The notes: a model not told the origin generated them from the sequence alone. A DNA stretch of 64,000 nucleotides from Littorina saxatilis (GCF_037325665.1 NC_090247.1:23557680-23621679); one strand, 5' to 3'. Shown: positions 53,201 through 62,375, counted from the stretch's first letter. Numbers and translations are program-made.

Positions 53201-55980
53201 ACCACGATCATCCAATCAGGGATGCTGCGAGCTTTGAGTGCGGCCTGCCACTCGGCCAGGTCATCGCGTACCGTCTGCTTGTAGCTGTCCAGGTCCTGGT
53301 GTGAGGGAAGAAAAGACTTTCATCAGCTGAACCCCATTTGATTGTGTCATGCCAAATACTCACCTCGCTGTCATTCTTCTCACCTTGAACACAGGACAAA
53401 GACTTTCATCAGCTGAACCCCATTTGATTGTGTCATGCCAAAGACTCACCTCGCTGTCATTCTTCTAACCTTGAACACAGGACAAAGACTTTCATCAGCT
53501 GAACCCCATTTGATTGTGTCATGCCAAAGACTCACCTAGCTCGCTGTCATTCTTCTAACCTTGAACACAGGACAAAGACTTTCATCAGCTGAACCCCATT
53601 TGATTGTGTCATGCCAAATACTCACCTCGCTGTCATTCTTCTCACCTTGAACACAGGACAAAGACTATTTACGTGAAACACATGCTTGTGGTAAATGTGT
53701 CTAACCAGTCAGTTTTGTACATTTTTCTTTGATGTCCAAACACCTCATTTACAAAACAAAATGTTCTTGTTATTGTTTTTAGTGTATGCAACTGAAAGAC
53801 ATCATCATAAAATTCAACTCATAATGGTACAAGGATTTGTTCCAGTATTTCAGATGCTACACAAATACTACACAACTGTCTCCACTTATAAGTTAGTGCA
53901 AGTTGCAACAAAAGATGCAGAATTAAATCCACAACTTGAAACGTACGCAGTCTGTCCAGTAGATGTGGAAGTACGGCCGGCTGACCAGTGTCTTGGTGTC
54001 CTCCTCGGGCAGGATGTCGGGATCGTACGGAACAAAGCTGCCCTCCAGCTGTACCGACCGGGGAGCGCGTCCAAACGACCTGAACACAATGACTTTTATA
54101 TACTTGACACACAATGATCAGATTAGTTCACATGAAAAAGATGGGTAATGTCCTTTTCCCTCGAATACACACACACACACACACACACACGATCATGTAC
54201 ACACACACACAAACTTACAGGCATTATAATTGTAACAGCTAATCTTATTCAGTGACTAACTTTCGATTTATATATTTGTTTCAAAGGAATCCTCCTGACA
54301 TAAGATCTGGTCTAAACTACCATTGCCAAAAATATGCAAAGCTAAACTAGTTCATTGTCAGATCTTTACCTTCTCCATTCGCACACATCTTTGGGAAGCC
54401 CATTCACCACTGCAGGGTGCAGCGAGGAAAATAACGTCTGGTTTCCATGGCCTGCAACACAGGTAAGGCCAACAAAAAAAAAATAGGTGTGGTTAAGGTA
54501 ACATTGCCAAAACAAAAAGGTTAGGAAGGTAGGCAATCACTTTTTTTTTTAAACTTTTTTTCTTAATAGCAGAGCAACCAAGCGTGTAGCACTCGCAACC
54601 GAAGAAGATGCCGCCATTTTTGTCATGGCAAGCGTCTGTTGGGCCTTTTTAGTAGAAGGAGTTATTTCCCTTGCATCGTCTGTCGTCTGCATGACGACTC
54701 GAGCGCTTTCGCTTTCATTGCGTTTTCTGCACTCGTTTTCTTGTGGGTTTTTTGGTGTTTTTTTAACAAATGTAATAAAAAGTTATAGGGTCGGCCCCTA
54801 AAAATAGGGTAGGTCGGGTTACCGTAACCACACCTATTTTTTTTTTAGGCCTAACATGTCACCGGTAATATGATACACATATGATGTCATTGGTAACATG
54901 TGAGAGCGACGCCACATAAAGCAGAAAGCAGACAGGCTTCTTTACTGTGAATCACAACTCGATCTTCTGTAAGGCAAAAGCTATACGCACTCCGAGTGTA
55001 TACAGGATCGATGAGTCTGTATACACTCTGGCAATGAAAAACTCTGTTACAATACAAATATATAGCCAATGAAATGCCCCCTAACAAGTCGTTAGGAAGT
55101 AGCCAATGAAAAATCCGTCTGACGTATGGACTTCTGCTATCTCTTTTTCAGAGTGTCGAGGGTTGGCAAATAATGTACATTCACAAAGTATACAACCGTT
55201 TCTAGGTCGACACACACTCCAAACTCTTGACAATAAACTTCCATGAAGCATCAGTTTCGTGTGTGTGTTTGTTTTTGTCTGTGTTTGTTCCCAGCATAGT
55301 TTGATACCATGAATCGAAAGTGAAGCGTGCCTTCGCAAAATGGCGTCGAATGATGCTCCGAGTGTTGTTGCGGTTCAGTGTTGAAAATGTCATCTATGTT
55401 ACAACAAAGGCCGTGCAGCATCAGATTGTTTTCATTTCTGTGTGCTCTGCGTTAATCCTATCGCAAAGTGACAACTAAATTCGCTTCGCGACCGAAAGTT
55501 AAAGCCGGAGTGTATACAAGATTCTGACCCCTGTATACACTCGAAGTGCGCTTCTGTAATCCATACATATATTTTGAATGACAACTCAATTCAAGAAGTT
55601 TTCCAAAACGATGCAAAAATCGATTATAAGAAAGATGTCAGTGTTACCACCACCCTGCATGGATTTACTAAAGGAGGCTTACAGTCGTCCCCCTCCCCTC
55701 CCCTCCCCCACCTATTCCCCCCCTCCCCTCCCCCCCCCCCCCCCTCCCCTCCCCCCCGACCCAGCTAAACTGTAGACTAGCTGCATTCAGCAATGAAGCA
55801 GACGACACATTTCTAGAGTCTGCAGACAGGCTCGATATAAAAAGTTGTTCACAGTTATTCGACGGTCTGGGTGGAGTTGTGACACGAACCAGTCACTGTA
55901 TTGATGCCTCATAGATTGGATGTTCATACAGTTATCAGTAAAAAGATTGACTTACATGTTATTATCGGTTTTGCTTCCAT
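33694..55980 (-). CDS. TRAPPC10: Trafficking protein particle complex subunit 10 (TRAPPC10/Trs130), complete, 23 exons
   Basis: Subunit specific to the TRAPPII tethering complex, a Rab GEF at the Golgi and recycling endosomes. Coding exons, minus strand in transcript order: 55956-55980, 54370-54451, 53947-54079, 53102-53295, 51965-52160, 51158-51269, 50130-50377, 49500-49643, 48951-49062, 47882-47961, 46942-47033, 46523-46663, 44536-44633, 43542-43729, 40807-41130, 40439-40583, 39600-39850, 39213-39313, 37591-37705, 36959-37126, 35834-36071, 34259-34384, 33694-33914. Sum 3534 nt, 1177 aa (human 1259). All junctions are GT-AG with matching phase. The N-terminal half matches human TRAPPC10 clearly: CEWRRSFGRAP, YFHIYWTDC, LPRSSVIDKVRSDFCSKQ, MRSLREKRNEAGW, EDALIQYDELDAMF, KPIDL, NYLFCRQAALL. 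The C-terminal half is beta-sandwich-like and weaker (TSVSLRPGDNELTL, LVYRVTADSTVWALAGK, PLAAGYQHLPRVQLY) and ends in an acidic stretch. The ends and weaker middle exons need transcript support. Confidence 0.96.
34505..34965. repeat. Minisatellite in TRAPPC10 intron 21, about 47-base units
   Basis: About ten units of the type GCAGACATCAATATGACT then TTAACCACAACCACACATGG. Confidence 0.95.
35207..35815. repeat. Minisatellite in TRAPPC10 intron 21, about 45-base units
   Basis: About 13 units built on CACAATATCTAGGGTGACAA then GACGACATTACCAGC. Ends about 20 bases from the exon 21 donor. Confidence 0.96.
36075..36735. repeat. Minisatellite in TRAPPC10 intron 20 made from the exon 21 acceptor region
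   Basis: About ten units of 58-64 bases containing CTTCACCTTACAGGTAGCAC. On the minus strand each unit holds TTTGCAGACAAGG or CTGCAGACAAGG, which parallels the true acceptor TTTTCAGACATGG of exon 21, directly adjacent. Confidence 0.85.
37711..37809. repeat. (CA)n microsatellite next to TRAPPC10 exon 19 acceptor
   Basis: On the gene strand this is a (TG)n tract running to within five bases of the exon 19 acceptor AG. Confidence 0.96.
37979..38050. repeat. (CA)n microsatellite
   Basis: CA run with CACACCACACACC interruptions at the right. Confidence 0.95.
38368..38788 (+). repeat. Dispersed repeat family B, long copy, in TRAPPC10 intron 18
   Basis: Starts CTTTATTTGGTGTTTAACG and ends at CCCTAACCCGCGGGGGG. 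It matches 12203-12584, with a small internal duplication (GGGGGGAGATGGGATAG twice). Confidence 0.85.
38800..39146 (-). mobile_element. tRNA-derived SINE, family C
   Basis: On the minus strand the tRNA-like head has AATGGTCTAGTGGATAAGAT (A box) and GGGTTCGAATCCC (B box). The body, with GTCAACTTATGTGCCGACC, matches the copy at 43795-44134. Confidence 0.88.
39936..40081. mobile_element. Pogo/Tigger-like MITE
   Basis: Ends TACAGTGGAACCCCCCTTTT and, inverted, AAAAGGAGTGTTCCACTGTA. CAGTGGAACC-type ends with TA are known from pogo/Tigger-related elements. 146 bases, noncoding. Degenerate relatives may lie at about 50605-50705 and 61068-61205. Confidence 0.75.
41352..41660 (-). mobile_element. tRNA-derived SINE, family A, in TRAPPC10 intron 14
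   Basis: Same head, body and (AAAC)n tail as the copies at 13331, 32617 and 51615. Confidence 0.93.
41884..42722 (+). mobile_element. ACAAGTCGCGTAAGG element, uninterrupted reference copy
   Basis: Begins ACAAGTCGCGTAAGGCAAAA and ends with GTCAAAACTTGACTAAATG, itself a perfect short palindrome (TAGTCAAAACTTGACTA nearly). The body has two diverged TTTTTAATCCAAA(C/T)ATA blocks. About 840 bases, noncoding. Used to interpret the split copy at 15248-25990. Confidence 0.8.
42764..43490. repeat. GA-rich minisatellite, units with GATGGAGCCAGACAGAG
   Basis: Irregular units of 30-60 bases built from GAGACAGACACAGAG and GATGGAGCCAGACAGAG. It starts where the preceding element ends and stops about 50 bases from the exon 14 donor. 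Confidence 0.93.
43795..44134 (-). mobile_element. tRNA-derived SINE, family C, in TRAPPC10 intron 13
   Basis: Minus-strand head with GGCGTGGTGGTAAGACGTCG and B box GAGTTCGAATCCC. The body matches 38800-39146. Confidence 0.88.
44640..46235. repeat. Minisatellite in TRAPPC10 intron 12 made from the exon 13 acceptor region
   Basis: About 28 units of 54-57 bases. The typical unit has CTACAACCTGCAACAAGC, ATACACGCCACATTACAC and CACCTTGCATGCTGTCA. The true exon 13 5' end on the plus strand (CGTTACACGCCGTCACCAC then AAACCTGCAAC) is visibly the first unit. Each unit therefore carries a TTGCAG acceptor copy on the gene strand plus about 25 bases of exon-derived sequence. The open frames of 319-567 codons read across it on the plus strand are artefacts. 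Confidence 0.92.
47108..47201. repeat. (CAA)n microsatellite
   Basis: About 31 uninterrupted trinucleotides in TRAPPC10 intron 10. Confidence 0.97.
47289..47850. repeat. 16-base minisatellite in TRAPPC10 intron 10
   Basis: About 34 units of ACACTAAATGCTTTAC with point variants. A larger period is visible: about 47290-47500 repeats at about 47510-47720. Confidence 0.95.
47927..48525. repeat. 73-base minisatellite made from the TRAPPC10 exon 10 acceptor and 5' exon end
   Basis: Eight units start at about 47927, 48000, 48073, 48146, 48219, 48292, 48365 and 48438, with a partial ninth at 48511. Each contains CAGCTTGTCGACGGGTGG, the complement of exon 10 sequence, and TTTCTGTCAAACACAC, the complement of the acceptor GTTTGACAG. 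Only the first unit continues into the rest of exon 10. Confidence 0.95.
48833..48940 (-). pseudogene. Duplicated 3' part of TRAPPC10 exon 9 with its donor
   Basis: A 108-base unit repeats the downstream unit beginning at 48941. On the minus strand it codes SEQLNQVLDLKGGMALSHDQ followed by GTACAT, the same as exon 9, with only silent or single-base differences. The 5' half of the exon and the acceptor are missing. If used, it could provide an alternative donor or a retained segment. Confidence 0.85.
50708..51140. repeat. Minisatellite beside the TRAPPC10 exon 6 donor, 59-base units
   Basis: About seven units with GTGATAACTTGTGATGAAGT, GAGGTGAGCGTTACAGTG and CTGGACAATGAGAGGTG. The unit nearest the exon is diverged. 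The array begins a few bases inside the intron and does not include the splice site. Confidence 0.93.
51615..51942 (+). mobile_element. tRNA-derived SINE, family A, in TRAPPC10 intron 5
   Basis: Head GGCACGGTTGGCCTAGTGG, B box GGTTCGAACCCC, then a long (AAAC)n tail that ends about 20 bases before the exon 5 donor. Confidence 0.95.
52610..53100. repeat. Minisatellite beside TRAPPC10 exon 4, carrying donor-site copies
   Basis: Seven or more 62-66-base units with CAGTGACAGCAGTCTTCAC, AGCACTGA(G/A)TGTTTACC and TGTCTGACAGCACATAACC. On the gene strand every unit contains CAGACAGGTAAAC, identical to the true exon 4 donor (CAGACAG then GTAAAC). Confidence 0.93.
53313..53670. repeat. About 86-base tandem repeat upstream of TRAPPC10 exon 4
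   Basis: Four units of the type AAAGACTTTCATCAGCTGAA then CCCCATTTGATTGTGTCATG. Begins about 18 bases from the exon 4 acceptor. Confidence 0.9.
54464..54853. mobile_element. Inverted-repeat element abutting TRAPPC10 exon 2
   Basis: Left end TAAGGCCAACAAAAAAAAAA then TAGGTGTGGTTA; right end TAACCACACCTA then TTTTTTTTTAGGCCTA. About 35 bases match as inverse complements. 390 bases, noncoding. Its A10 run, a T10 on the gene strand, lies about 20 bases upstream of the exon 2 acceptor. Confidence 0.8.
54854..55955. other. TRAPPC10 intron 1 remainder
   Basis: No exon seen. GAGTGTATACA / TGTATACACTC motifs occur in pairs at about 54993-55030 and about 55507-55545 and may mark the ends of another inverted element. 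A C-rich tract lies at about 55690-55757. Confidence 0.5.
55956..55980 (-). CDS. TRAPPC10: First coding exon of TRAPPC10, 25 bases
   Basis: Encodes MEAKPIIT plus the first base of a Cys codon, followed by a consensus GTAAGT donor. Human TRAPPC10 has MENKPIVTC directly before the same junction, and exon 2 here continues with HGNQTLFSSLHP against human AGDQNLFTSVYP. The ATG context is GAAATAATGG. The frame stays open for about 14 codons upstream without another Met, so this ATG is the natural start. Confidence 0.9.
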
Positions 55981-56656
55981 TATTTCTATACGAACATCTT
56001 TTTTCCTGAAGTCGCCCACCGGAAGTTTGCTATTTCAAAGTCTCCACTGTTTCGTACATGTATCTGTTTCGTTTTCGAATGTTTTACGATGTTTTCACAC
56101 ATATTCCTCTTTTGATAATATCATTTGCCCGATTATTTGTGTTTTAATGTTGAAATACTCATATCTGAAGTTTTTTGATAACCATGATTTGGTCAAGGGA
56201 AGTAAATGCTGCTTTTCAGCTGTGATATTTACCGTGACAGTAGCGTCCCATGCCTAGCACTTTAGGATTAGCGATGTGGGTCAGTCTGTCTTATCATCAC
56301 AACTGTCATTTAAACGCACGCGTCCCTTTCTCTATCTCCCCACGAAAGAGGTCAAGTTTTTCTTTACTTCAGCTCAAAATTGTGGGTCGTGTCGTGCGGG
56401 GTATAATCGGTCTTTTGATTCCTTTCACATTTTGTGGCAAGGGACAGAGAAACAGTTCAAACACCAGAGTAGAGTCAGTTCAGTATCCATTTCATGTTTA
56501 CTTGATATTGAATTCATGTTTCAGCATAAATCCACGAAGAGGCATTGCTTCATAGACGTCGCCGGGGTCACACACTTGTTGTGAGGACGCACAGTCAAAA
56601 CTTTCCACCGGTCTCCTTTGTAATAGTGTTGTGGAGGACGTCTATCCATTGCAACC
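55981..56656. promoter_or_regulatory. Divergent promoter interval between TRAPPC10 and CRYL1
   Basis: 676 bases separate the two start codons, which face away from each other. No TATA box stands out. An ETS-type CCGGAAGT lies at 56019-56026. The region contains no recognised repeat, unlike almost all other noncoding sequence here, which fits conserved regulatory use. Confidence 0.65.
56019..56026. promoter_or_regulatory. ETS/GABP-type site CCGGAAGT
   Basis: A perfect match to the consensus core, 39 bases upstream of the TRAPPC10 ATG. Such sites are common in divergent housekeeping promoters. Binding is inferred. Confidence 0.45.
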
Positions 56657-56824
56657 ATGTCTGAGAAAGTGGCTATTATTGGCAGGTAGGGACGGCGTTT
56701 TGTGACTTTACAATTACAATAGATTGTGGGGTAATTAAATACAGTGTAACTTCTGATGCACATGTGTTGTTAATACATAAACATGTACAATTAAAGACAA
56801 GGGACAAGCGTGCATATGACACTC

Positions 56825-56884
<60 letters not shown>

Positions 56885-59800
56885 CAGAGTCATACTTTTT
56901 TGTGTAAATCATTAAATGCATGACGTTGGATGATAGGAAATATAGTAGTCAATCAGTTGTATGCCTTTAAATTGTGTGAGTGATAAGACAATAACTTCTG
57001 ACTCCACAGTGGCCTGATTGGTCAGTTCTGGTCCATGATCTTTGCCAGCGGCGGCTACAGCGTGTCCATCTATGACATCGACGACAAGCAGGTGTCAAAG
57101 GCCTTGACCTTGATTCGAGAGAAGCTGCACCTTTACGAGCAGCAAGGTTGTCTGCGAGGAAAGAGCTCAGCGGCCGAACAAGCACAGCTGATATCAGGTC
57201 ACACTGACCTGGCCGAGTGCGTCGAGGGGGCGTGCTATTTACAGGTGGGTGACAGGTCATCAAAAACGACTTGGAACTGAAAATTAAGGTACAATAATGT
57301 ATGCACACTTTCAGTTAGCATGACCATATTTCTTATTGGGCAGTGAAAGTCCATACAAAAACATGTAGTAATAGTAGTGTAGTGTAGTGTTTGTGAAACT
57401 CTCACATGCTTATGGAAGTTGCTTGTTCATTTCATTATGTTTGTTATTATCTCGGGTGCCCATCCACTGGTTCCGCATAATTCTCTGTTACTTTATTGCA
57501 CATGCTGTACGCATTTAGAGCGCTTACTTCCCTTTGTTTATCAGATCTTGTTTTTTTCATTTTTTGGATAAATGTCTTTGATGACGTCATATCCGGCTTT
57601 TCGTGAAAGTTGAGGCGGCACTGTCACGCTCTCATTTTTCAACCAAATTGGTTGAAATTTTGGTCAAGTAATCTTCGACGAAGCCCGGACTTTGGTATTA
57701 CATTTCAGCTTGGAGGCTTAAAATTTAATTAATGAGTTTGCTCATTAAAGTTGTCATTAAAATCTATTTTTTGCAAACAGATTTAAAATTGATTGCATCG
57801 TATTCTTCATCACATTCTGAATCTAAAAATATATACATATGTCATGTTTACTCTTAAAATGTGATCACAATTAACGAAAATAGATTAATTAGTCTTACGA
57901 TTAGAATTTAAGAAATCGATCCAAAAATGATTGAAGGGTTATAGTACATAATATTACTCACAGATACATATATATATAGTAATAGTACTCATGGGTAGTA
58001 GACAGTATTTATAGCAGCTTTCTAATTAACAGGTATACTTATGCTCCACATCGAAATACAGAGTTGTCTTGTTTTCATTTGCAAATGAGTGACACTGACA
58101 GTTCACAGAGAGGCTTGTAATTCATAGATGAATTGAAAATATATATATAAAGCGAACTTTTGTTATTTACAGACAAGTAACAGTTGTTAGGAAATTGTCC
58201 TTGTGTTCATGCATGTCGCTGTTATCCAATACTGCAGTGTTGTTCCCAGGCCTGGGTCTTTGGTCATGGACACATACCTTTTTTGATCTAACGCGTTGGT
58301 TTGATCTAACACCTGGCCGCTCCACCGTCTGATAGTTTTGACATTTAGGAGGTGTCCTGACCATCAGTTTAACTACCAAGAGAACTAAGTCAGGTCATCA
58401 GTGCCTGTAGACATTTTCGATTCAAGTCCATCTGACCAATTGTCCGCTGAGGCTGGGTATAACCCTGCATGTGCTTATGCACATTGATTGGTAATTTAGG
58501 ACACCTCTATGAAGACCAAAGTGTCCGTAGTATTGCCTTTTCATGACACGCAAGGTTGATGTGCGCTGTGTTTGTGTCCAGGAGTGCGTGCCGGAGGTGG
58601 TTGACCTGAAGACCAAGGTGTTCCAGCAGCTGGACATCATGCTGACTGATACCATGGTCGCCGCCAGCTCCTCCTCTTGTCTGGGACCCTCCCAGTTTGC
58701 CGGCAGCATGCAGCACAGAGACAGGGTGGTGGTGGCTCATCCTGTGAGTGTGTGTGTTGGGGGGGGGGGGGGGGGGGGGGTGGTAGCTAGCTCCTCCAGC
58801 TGTCTGAGGGGTGGGGGGGGGGAGAGAGAGAGGAGTGAGATGTTTTGATTGTTTGTCCATGGACAAAAGCGAGAGTGATGATGCATCATCCAGTTTCAGT
58901 TTGTCTGCGATTCTGACAGTCTGTTTGTCTGTCAACTTGTTCGTGTCTAGGTCTGCATTTCCTGTATGTGTCCATCTGCATGCCAGCCTGTATGTCAAAG
59001 TGCATGTGTGTTTAAACATTTTTCATTAATTTTGCCCTTGACTCTATCAGTCTGCATGAGCTAAACTGAACATCTTTGTATGTGGTGGCTTTCTTTGCCA
59101 GGACATTTTTTCAAGTAGCAAGTTACCTCCCTTCTGTCACTTTTTATAATTGTTGCCCTTGTTTCATGTGTGGTACCATGTCACGTGTTGCAGGTCAACC
59201 CACCGTACTTCATCCCCCTGGTGGAGATCGTGCCGGGCCCGTGGACAGCGCCTGATGTACTGGAGAAGACGCGCGCCATCATGGAGAAAGTCGGTCAGTC
59301 GCCCATCACGTTGCGTAAAGAGGTGCCCGGCTTTGCCCTCAACCGCATCCAGTACGCCATCATCAATGAATGCTGGGACATGCTCAAGGTAACGCTCGGC
59401 TGTTAACACTGATTGGGGGAGGGGGGAAGGGGGTTGTACTGGTAAGCGGTATCTGTCATCCTTTAAGTGGAGTCAGCATGCTGTCTGTTTAGGCCAAGAG
59501 AAAACATTCAGTGTTTCTGATTCTTCAACTGAACAGTCCTTATTTCTTCCTCCAGGGCCTGGAGCTTGTTTTACTCTTCAAACACAAAGAACAGTTAAGA
59601 ACAACAGAGCTCATGAGAAACAAACATTTGTGTTGTTGTCCAAAGCGGCATGTACATCATGAAATTTCAATGTCTTGGTAAACAGACAGTCCAGTGCAGC
59701 ATTGGGAAGCTCTCTGCAGGGTAGAAAGCCATGCACATTTTGTTGATGTGATCCTGATTAACATCATGTGCACCAGCTTCATTGTCATTCCATCACCAAG

Positions 59801-60888
59801 CTGACATCGGCTTGGGAAAATGTTTCTTGGTACCCTTGTAATTATTGAGTCACTAAATTAAAGAGTTTACCACATTTTCAAAGAGAGTTCAATAGCGTTT
59901 GGCCAAGTTTTGCAGTTTTTGAATGAGTCAAATCTCTGGTTCGAATGCTTAACTTGATATCATTTGTTCTTGTTTTATAATACGTGTAGTGTTGTCTGCT
60001 GTACATGCACATTGTACTTGTGATGACTGTCTGACTTCACACAGCAAGGCATCCTGAGTCCCGAGGACATTGACAAGGTGATGAAGGACGGGCTGGGACC
60101 GCGCTACGCCTTCATCGGCCCACTGGAGACCATGCACCTCAACGCTGATGGTGAAACCTTATGTAGTGTCAGCTGACAATATCATGTCATGTAGAGAGCT
60201 GTCGTCAAGTTTTGAGCTGAACTGCACAGCCTCTCTATGGAGATCATAACCATAAGAGGCTGTAATGATAGTTTTGTCTTCACGAATAAAAGAAGACTGG
60301 TTCTGCAGAGCATTCACTTGCACTTTTTGTGTTCTGATTCTTATAAATCTGATGAAAATAAAAATATATTCCTTTGATATTTTATCTCACCTGTGGATAA
60401 TATACATCGGAGAAAAAGCCAATTGCTAACATAAGGGACTGCGCTCTTCAGAGTTTACTTATCTGCTAATACACTATCATTAAGAACTAAGCATGAATAG
60501 TTATAGGGGAGCTAGTTTCAGGCATTGTGATATGAGCAAAACACAGACTTGTCAGAGAATGCAAGATTTAGACATGTAGGATGGTTTTATGAACGCAGTG
60601 TGCAAATACATGCGACTGCACCCGTTTTTTTTACACCGGTGCTGTGCTCTGTCTTGTTCAGGCATCGTGGACTACTGCCAGCGCTACGCGGACGGTGCAT
60701 ACAAAGTGTGTGAGACCTTGGCCCCGCCCCCTATCCAGTACGACCTTGACACTGCCGGCAAAGTGCTGAATGAATTCAAGGACACCATTCCTCTGGACAA
60801 GATCCCGGACAGACGGCAGTGGAGAGATGACCGCCTTGCCGCCCTGGCCACCTTGAAACGCCAGTGTGACGCCAAAGACAAACAGTAG
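56657..60888 (+). CDS. CRYL1: Lambda-crystallin homologue / L-gulonate 3-dehydrogenase, complete, 6 exons
   Basis: NAD-dependent oxidation of L-gulonate to 3-dehydro-L-gulonate in the cytosolic glucuronate-xylulose pathway; 3-hydroxyacyl-CoA dehydrogenase fold. Exons: 56657-56685, 57010-57244, 58582-58743, 59194-59388, 60045-60150, 60662-60888. Sum 954 nt, 317 aa (human 319). All junctions are GT-AG and in phase. The Rossmann loop [10 protein letters not shown] is at residues 8-17, with D32 of YDID as the likely NAD ribose ligand. The [14 protein letters not shown] block gives catalytic His141 and Glu153, 12 apart as in the 3-hydroxyacyl-CoA dehydrogenase family. The C-terminal domain has [14 protein letters not shown] and [20 protein letters not shown] and ends [16 protein letters not shown], as in vertebrate CRYL1. 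The ATG has A at -3. A polyadenylation signal lies 53 bases past the stop. No defects. Confidence 0.97.
56826..56881. repeat. (CA)n microsatellite in CRYL1 intron 1
   Basis: About 28 CA units. Confidence 0.95.
57548..57800 (-). mobile_element. Fragment of the ACAAGTCGCGTAAGG element in CRYL1 intron 2
   Basis: Matches the middle of the element on the minus strand, including GATGACGTCATATCCGGC, the GAAGCCCGGACTTTGGTATT block and CAGCTTGGAGGCTTAA. Both ends are missing. Confidence 0.8.
57801..58581. other. Rest of CRYL1 intron 2
   Basis: AT-rich, with no exon or clear element recognised. Confidence 0.5.
58759..58780. repeat. Poly-G run beside the CRYL1 exon 3 donor
   Basis: 22 consecutive G residues beginning 16 bases after the exon 3 end. 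Confidence 0.95.
59389..60044. other. CRYL1 intron 4, no repeat or RNA gene recognised
   Basis: Unique-looking sequence with ordinary intron composition. Confidence 0.5.
60151..60661. other. CRYL1 intron 5, no repeat or RNA gene recognised
   Basis: AT-rich intron with a GTGCTCTGTCTTGTTCAG acceptor region. Confidence 0.5.
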
Positions 60889-60940
60889 CACTCGCACATC
60901 CCAAAACAGAGAGATTGCTAAAGTTCCAAAATTCACAATC

Positions 60941-60946
60941 AATAAA
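60941..60946 (+). terminator. CRYL1 polyadenylation signal
   Basis: AATAAA located 53 bases after the CRYL1 stop codon. Confidence 0.8.
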
Positions 60947-61067
60947 CGAGAATGGTAAGTTATTGGGACGTTTAATTTATGACAAAACAAAGCAATCACA
61001 GGTACTTCAACCCAATGGTCTTTTAAGTGGACAGACAGGCAAACACTTATGGTAAAGACAATAAACA

Positions 61068-61205
61068 ATTACAGTGAAACCCGGCTATATTGAAGTGGCA
61101 CGGGACCCGGGAAGACCTTTAATATATCCGGAACTTCAATATAGGCAATTCTCGGTTATATTGAATTTCCCTCCTTGTTCCTTCAGAAATTCAATATAAC
61201 CGAAT
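61068..61205. mobile_element. Pogo/Tigger-like MITE, degenerate
   Basis: Left TACAGTGAAACCCGGCTATA. Inverted TTCAATATA motifs recur at both sides. The right end is overrun by the next repeat. Confidence 0.5.
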
Positions 61206-62375
61206 TTTTGAGTCACTTGAGAAAAAGTGACTCTATGTAATCGGTCAGTGTTAGTCTGTCCGGCCGGCCGGCCGGCCGTCCGTAGACACCACCTTAACGT
61301 TGGACTTTTCTCGGAAACTATCAAAGCGATCGGGCTCATATTTTGTTTAGTCGTGACCTCCAATGACCTCTACACTTTAACGATGGTTTTGTTGACCTTT
61401 GACCTTTTTTTTTATTTTATTTTTTTTATTTGTTGAGTCACTTGAGAAAAAGTGACTCTATGTAATCGGTCAGTGTTAGTCTGTTAGTTGAAATATCATA
61501 TCTCTGAAACTATTCATCGGATTTGATTCAAACTTTATAGGATTATTCTTTACATCAAATTATTTACATCTGTAGCTTTTTGTCCATCTGATGCCTCATA
61601 TAATATTCAGAACTGCGAAAGTGACTCGATCGAGCGTTTGCTCTTCTTTTTTTTTTTTAAATTTTTTTTTTTTTTGAGTCACTTGAGAAAAAGTGACTCT
61701 ATGTAATCGGTCAGTGTTAGTCTGTCTGGCCGGCCGGCCGGCCGGCCGGCCGTCCGTAGACACCACCTTAACGTTGGACTTTTCTCGGAAACTATCAAAG
61801 CGATCGGGCTCATATTTTGTTTAGTCGTGACCTCCAATGACCTCTACACTTTAACGATGGTTTCGTTGACCTTTGACCTTTTTCAAGGTCACAGGTCAGC
61901 GTCAAAGGAAAAATTAGACATTTTATATCTTTGACAAAGTTCATCGGATGTGATTGAAACTTTGTAGGATTATTCTTTACATCAAAGTATTTACATCTGT
62001 AGCCTTTTACGAACGTTATCAGAAAAACAAGGGAGATAACTAGCCTTTTCTGTTCGGCAACACACAACTTAACGTTGGGCTTTTCTCGGAAACTATAAAA
62101 GTGACCGGGCTCAAATTTTATGTGAACGTGACTCCCAGTGACCTCTACACTTTGACGTCTGCTTTGGTGACCTTTGACCTTTTTCAAGGTCACAGGTATG
62201 TCTTGAAGGAAAAAAATTGAAATATCATATCTCTGAAACTATTCATCGGATTTGATTCAAACTTTATAGGATTATTCTTTACATCAAATTATTTACATCT
62301 GTAGCTTTTTGTCCATCTGATGCCTCATATAATATTCAGAACTGCGAAAGTGACTCGATCGAGCGTTTGCTCTTC
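61205..62375 (+). mobile_element. Cluster of GAGTCACTTGAGAAAAAGTG elements, three starts and two complete-looking ends
   Basis: Starts with GAGTCACTTGAGAAAAAG lie at about 61212, 61435 and 61676, and ends with GTGACTCGATCGAGCGTTTG at about 61620 and 62350. The first nine bases of each start pair with GTGACTC-containing sequence just downstream as a small hairpin. GGCC-rich runs follow two of the starts. The third unit is the longest (about 700 bases). The second shows an internal deletion. Noncoding. Confidence 0.75.

Noticed and set aside
55081-55393. Alternative first exon for TRAPPC10 in intron 1
   Set aside because: The open frames there show no similarity to the TRAPPC10 N-terminus, whereas the 25-base exon at 55956-55980 matches in sequence, donor and phase.
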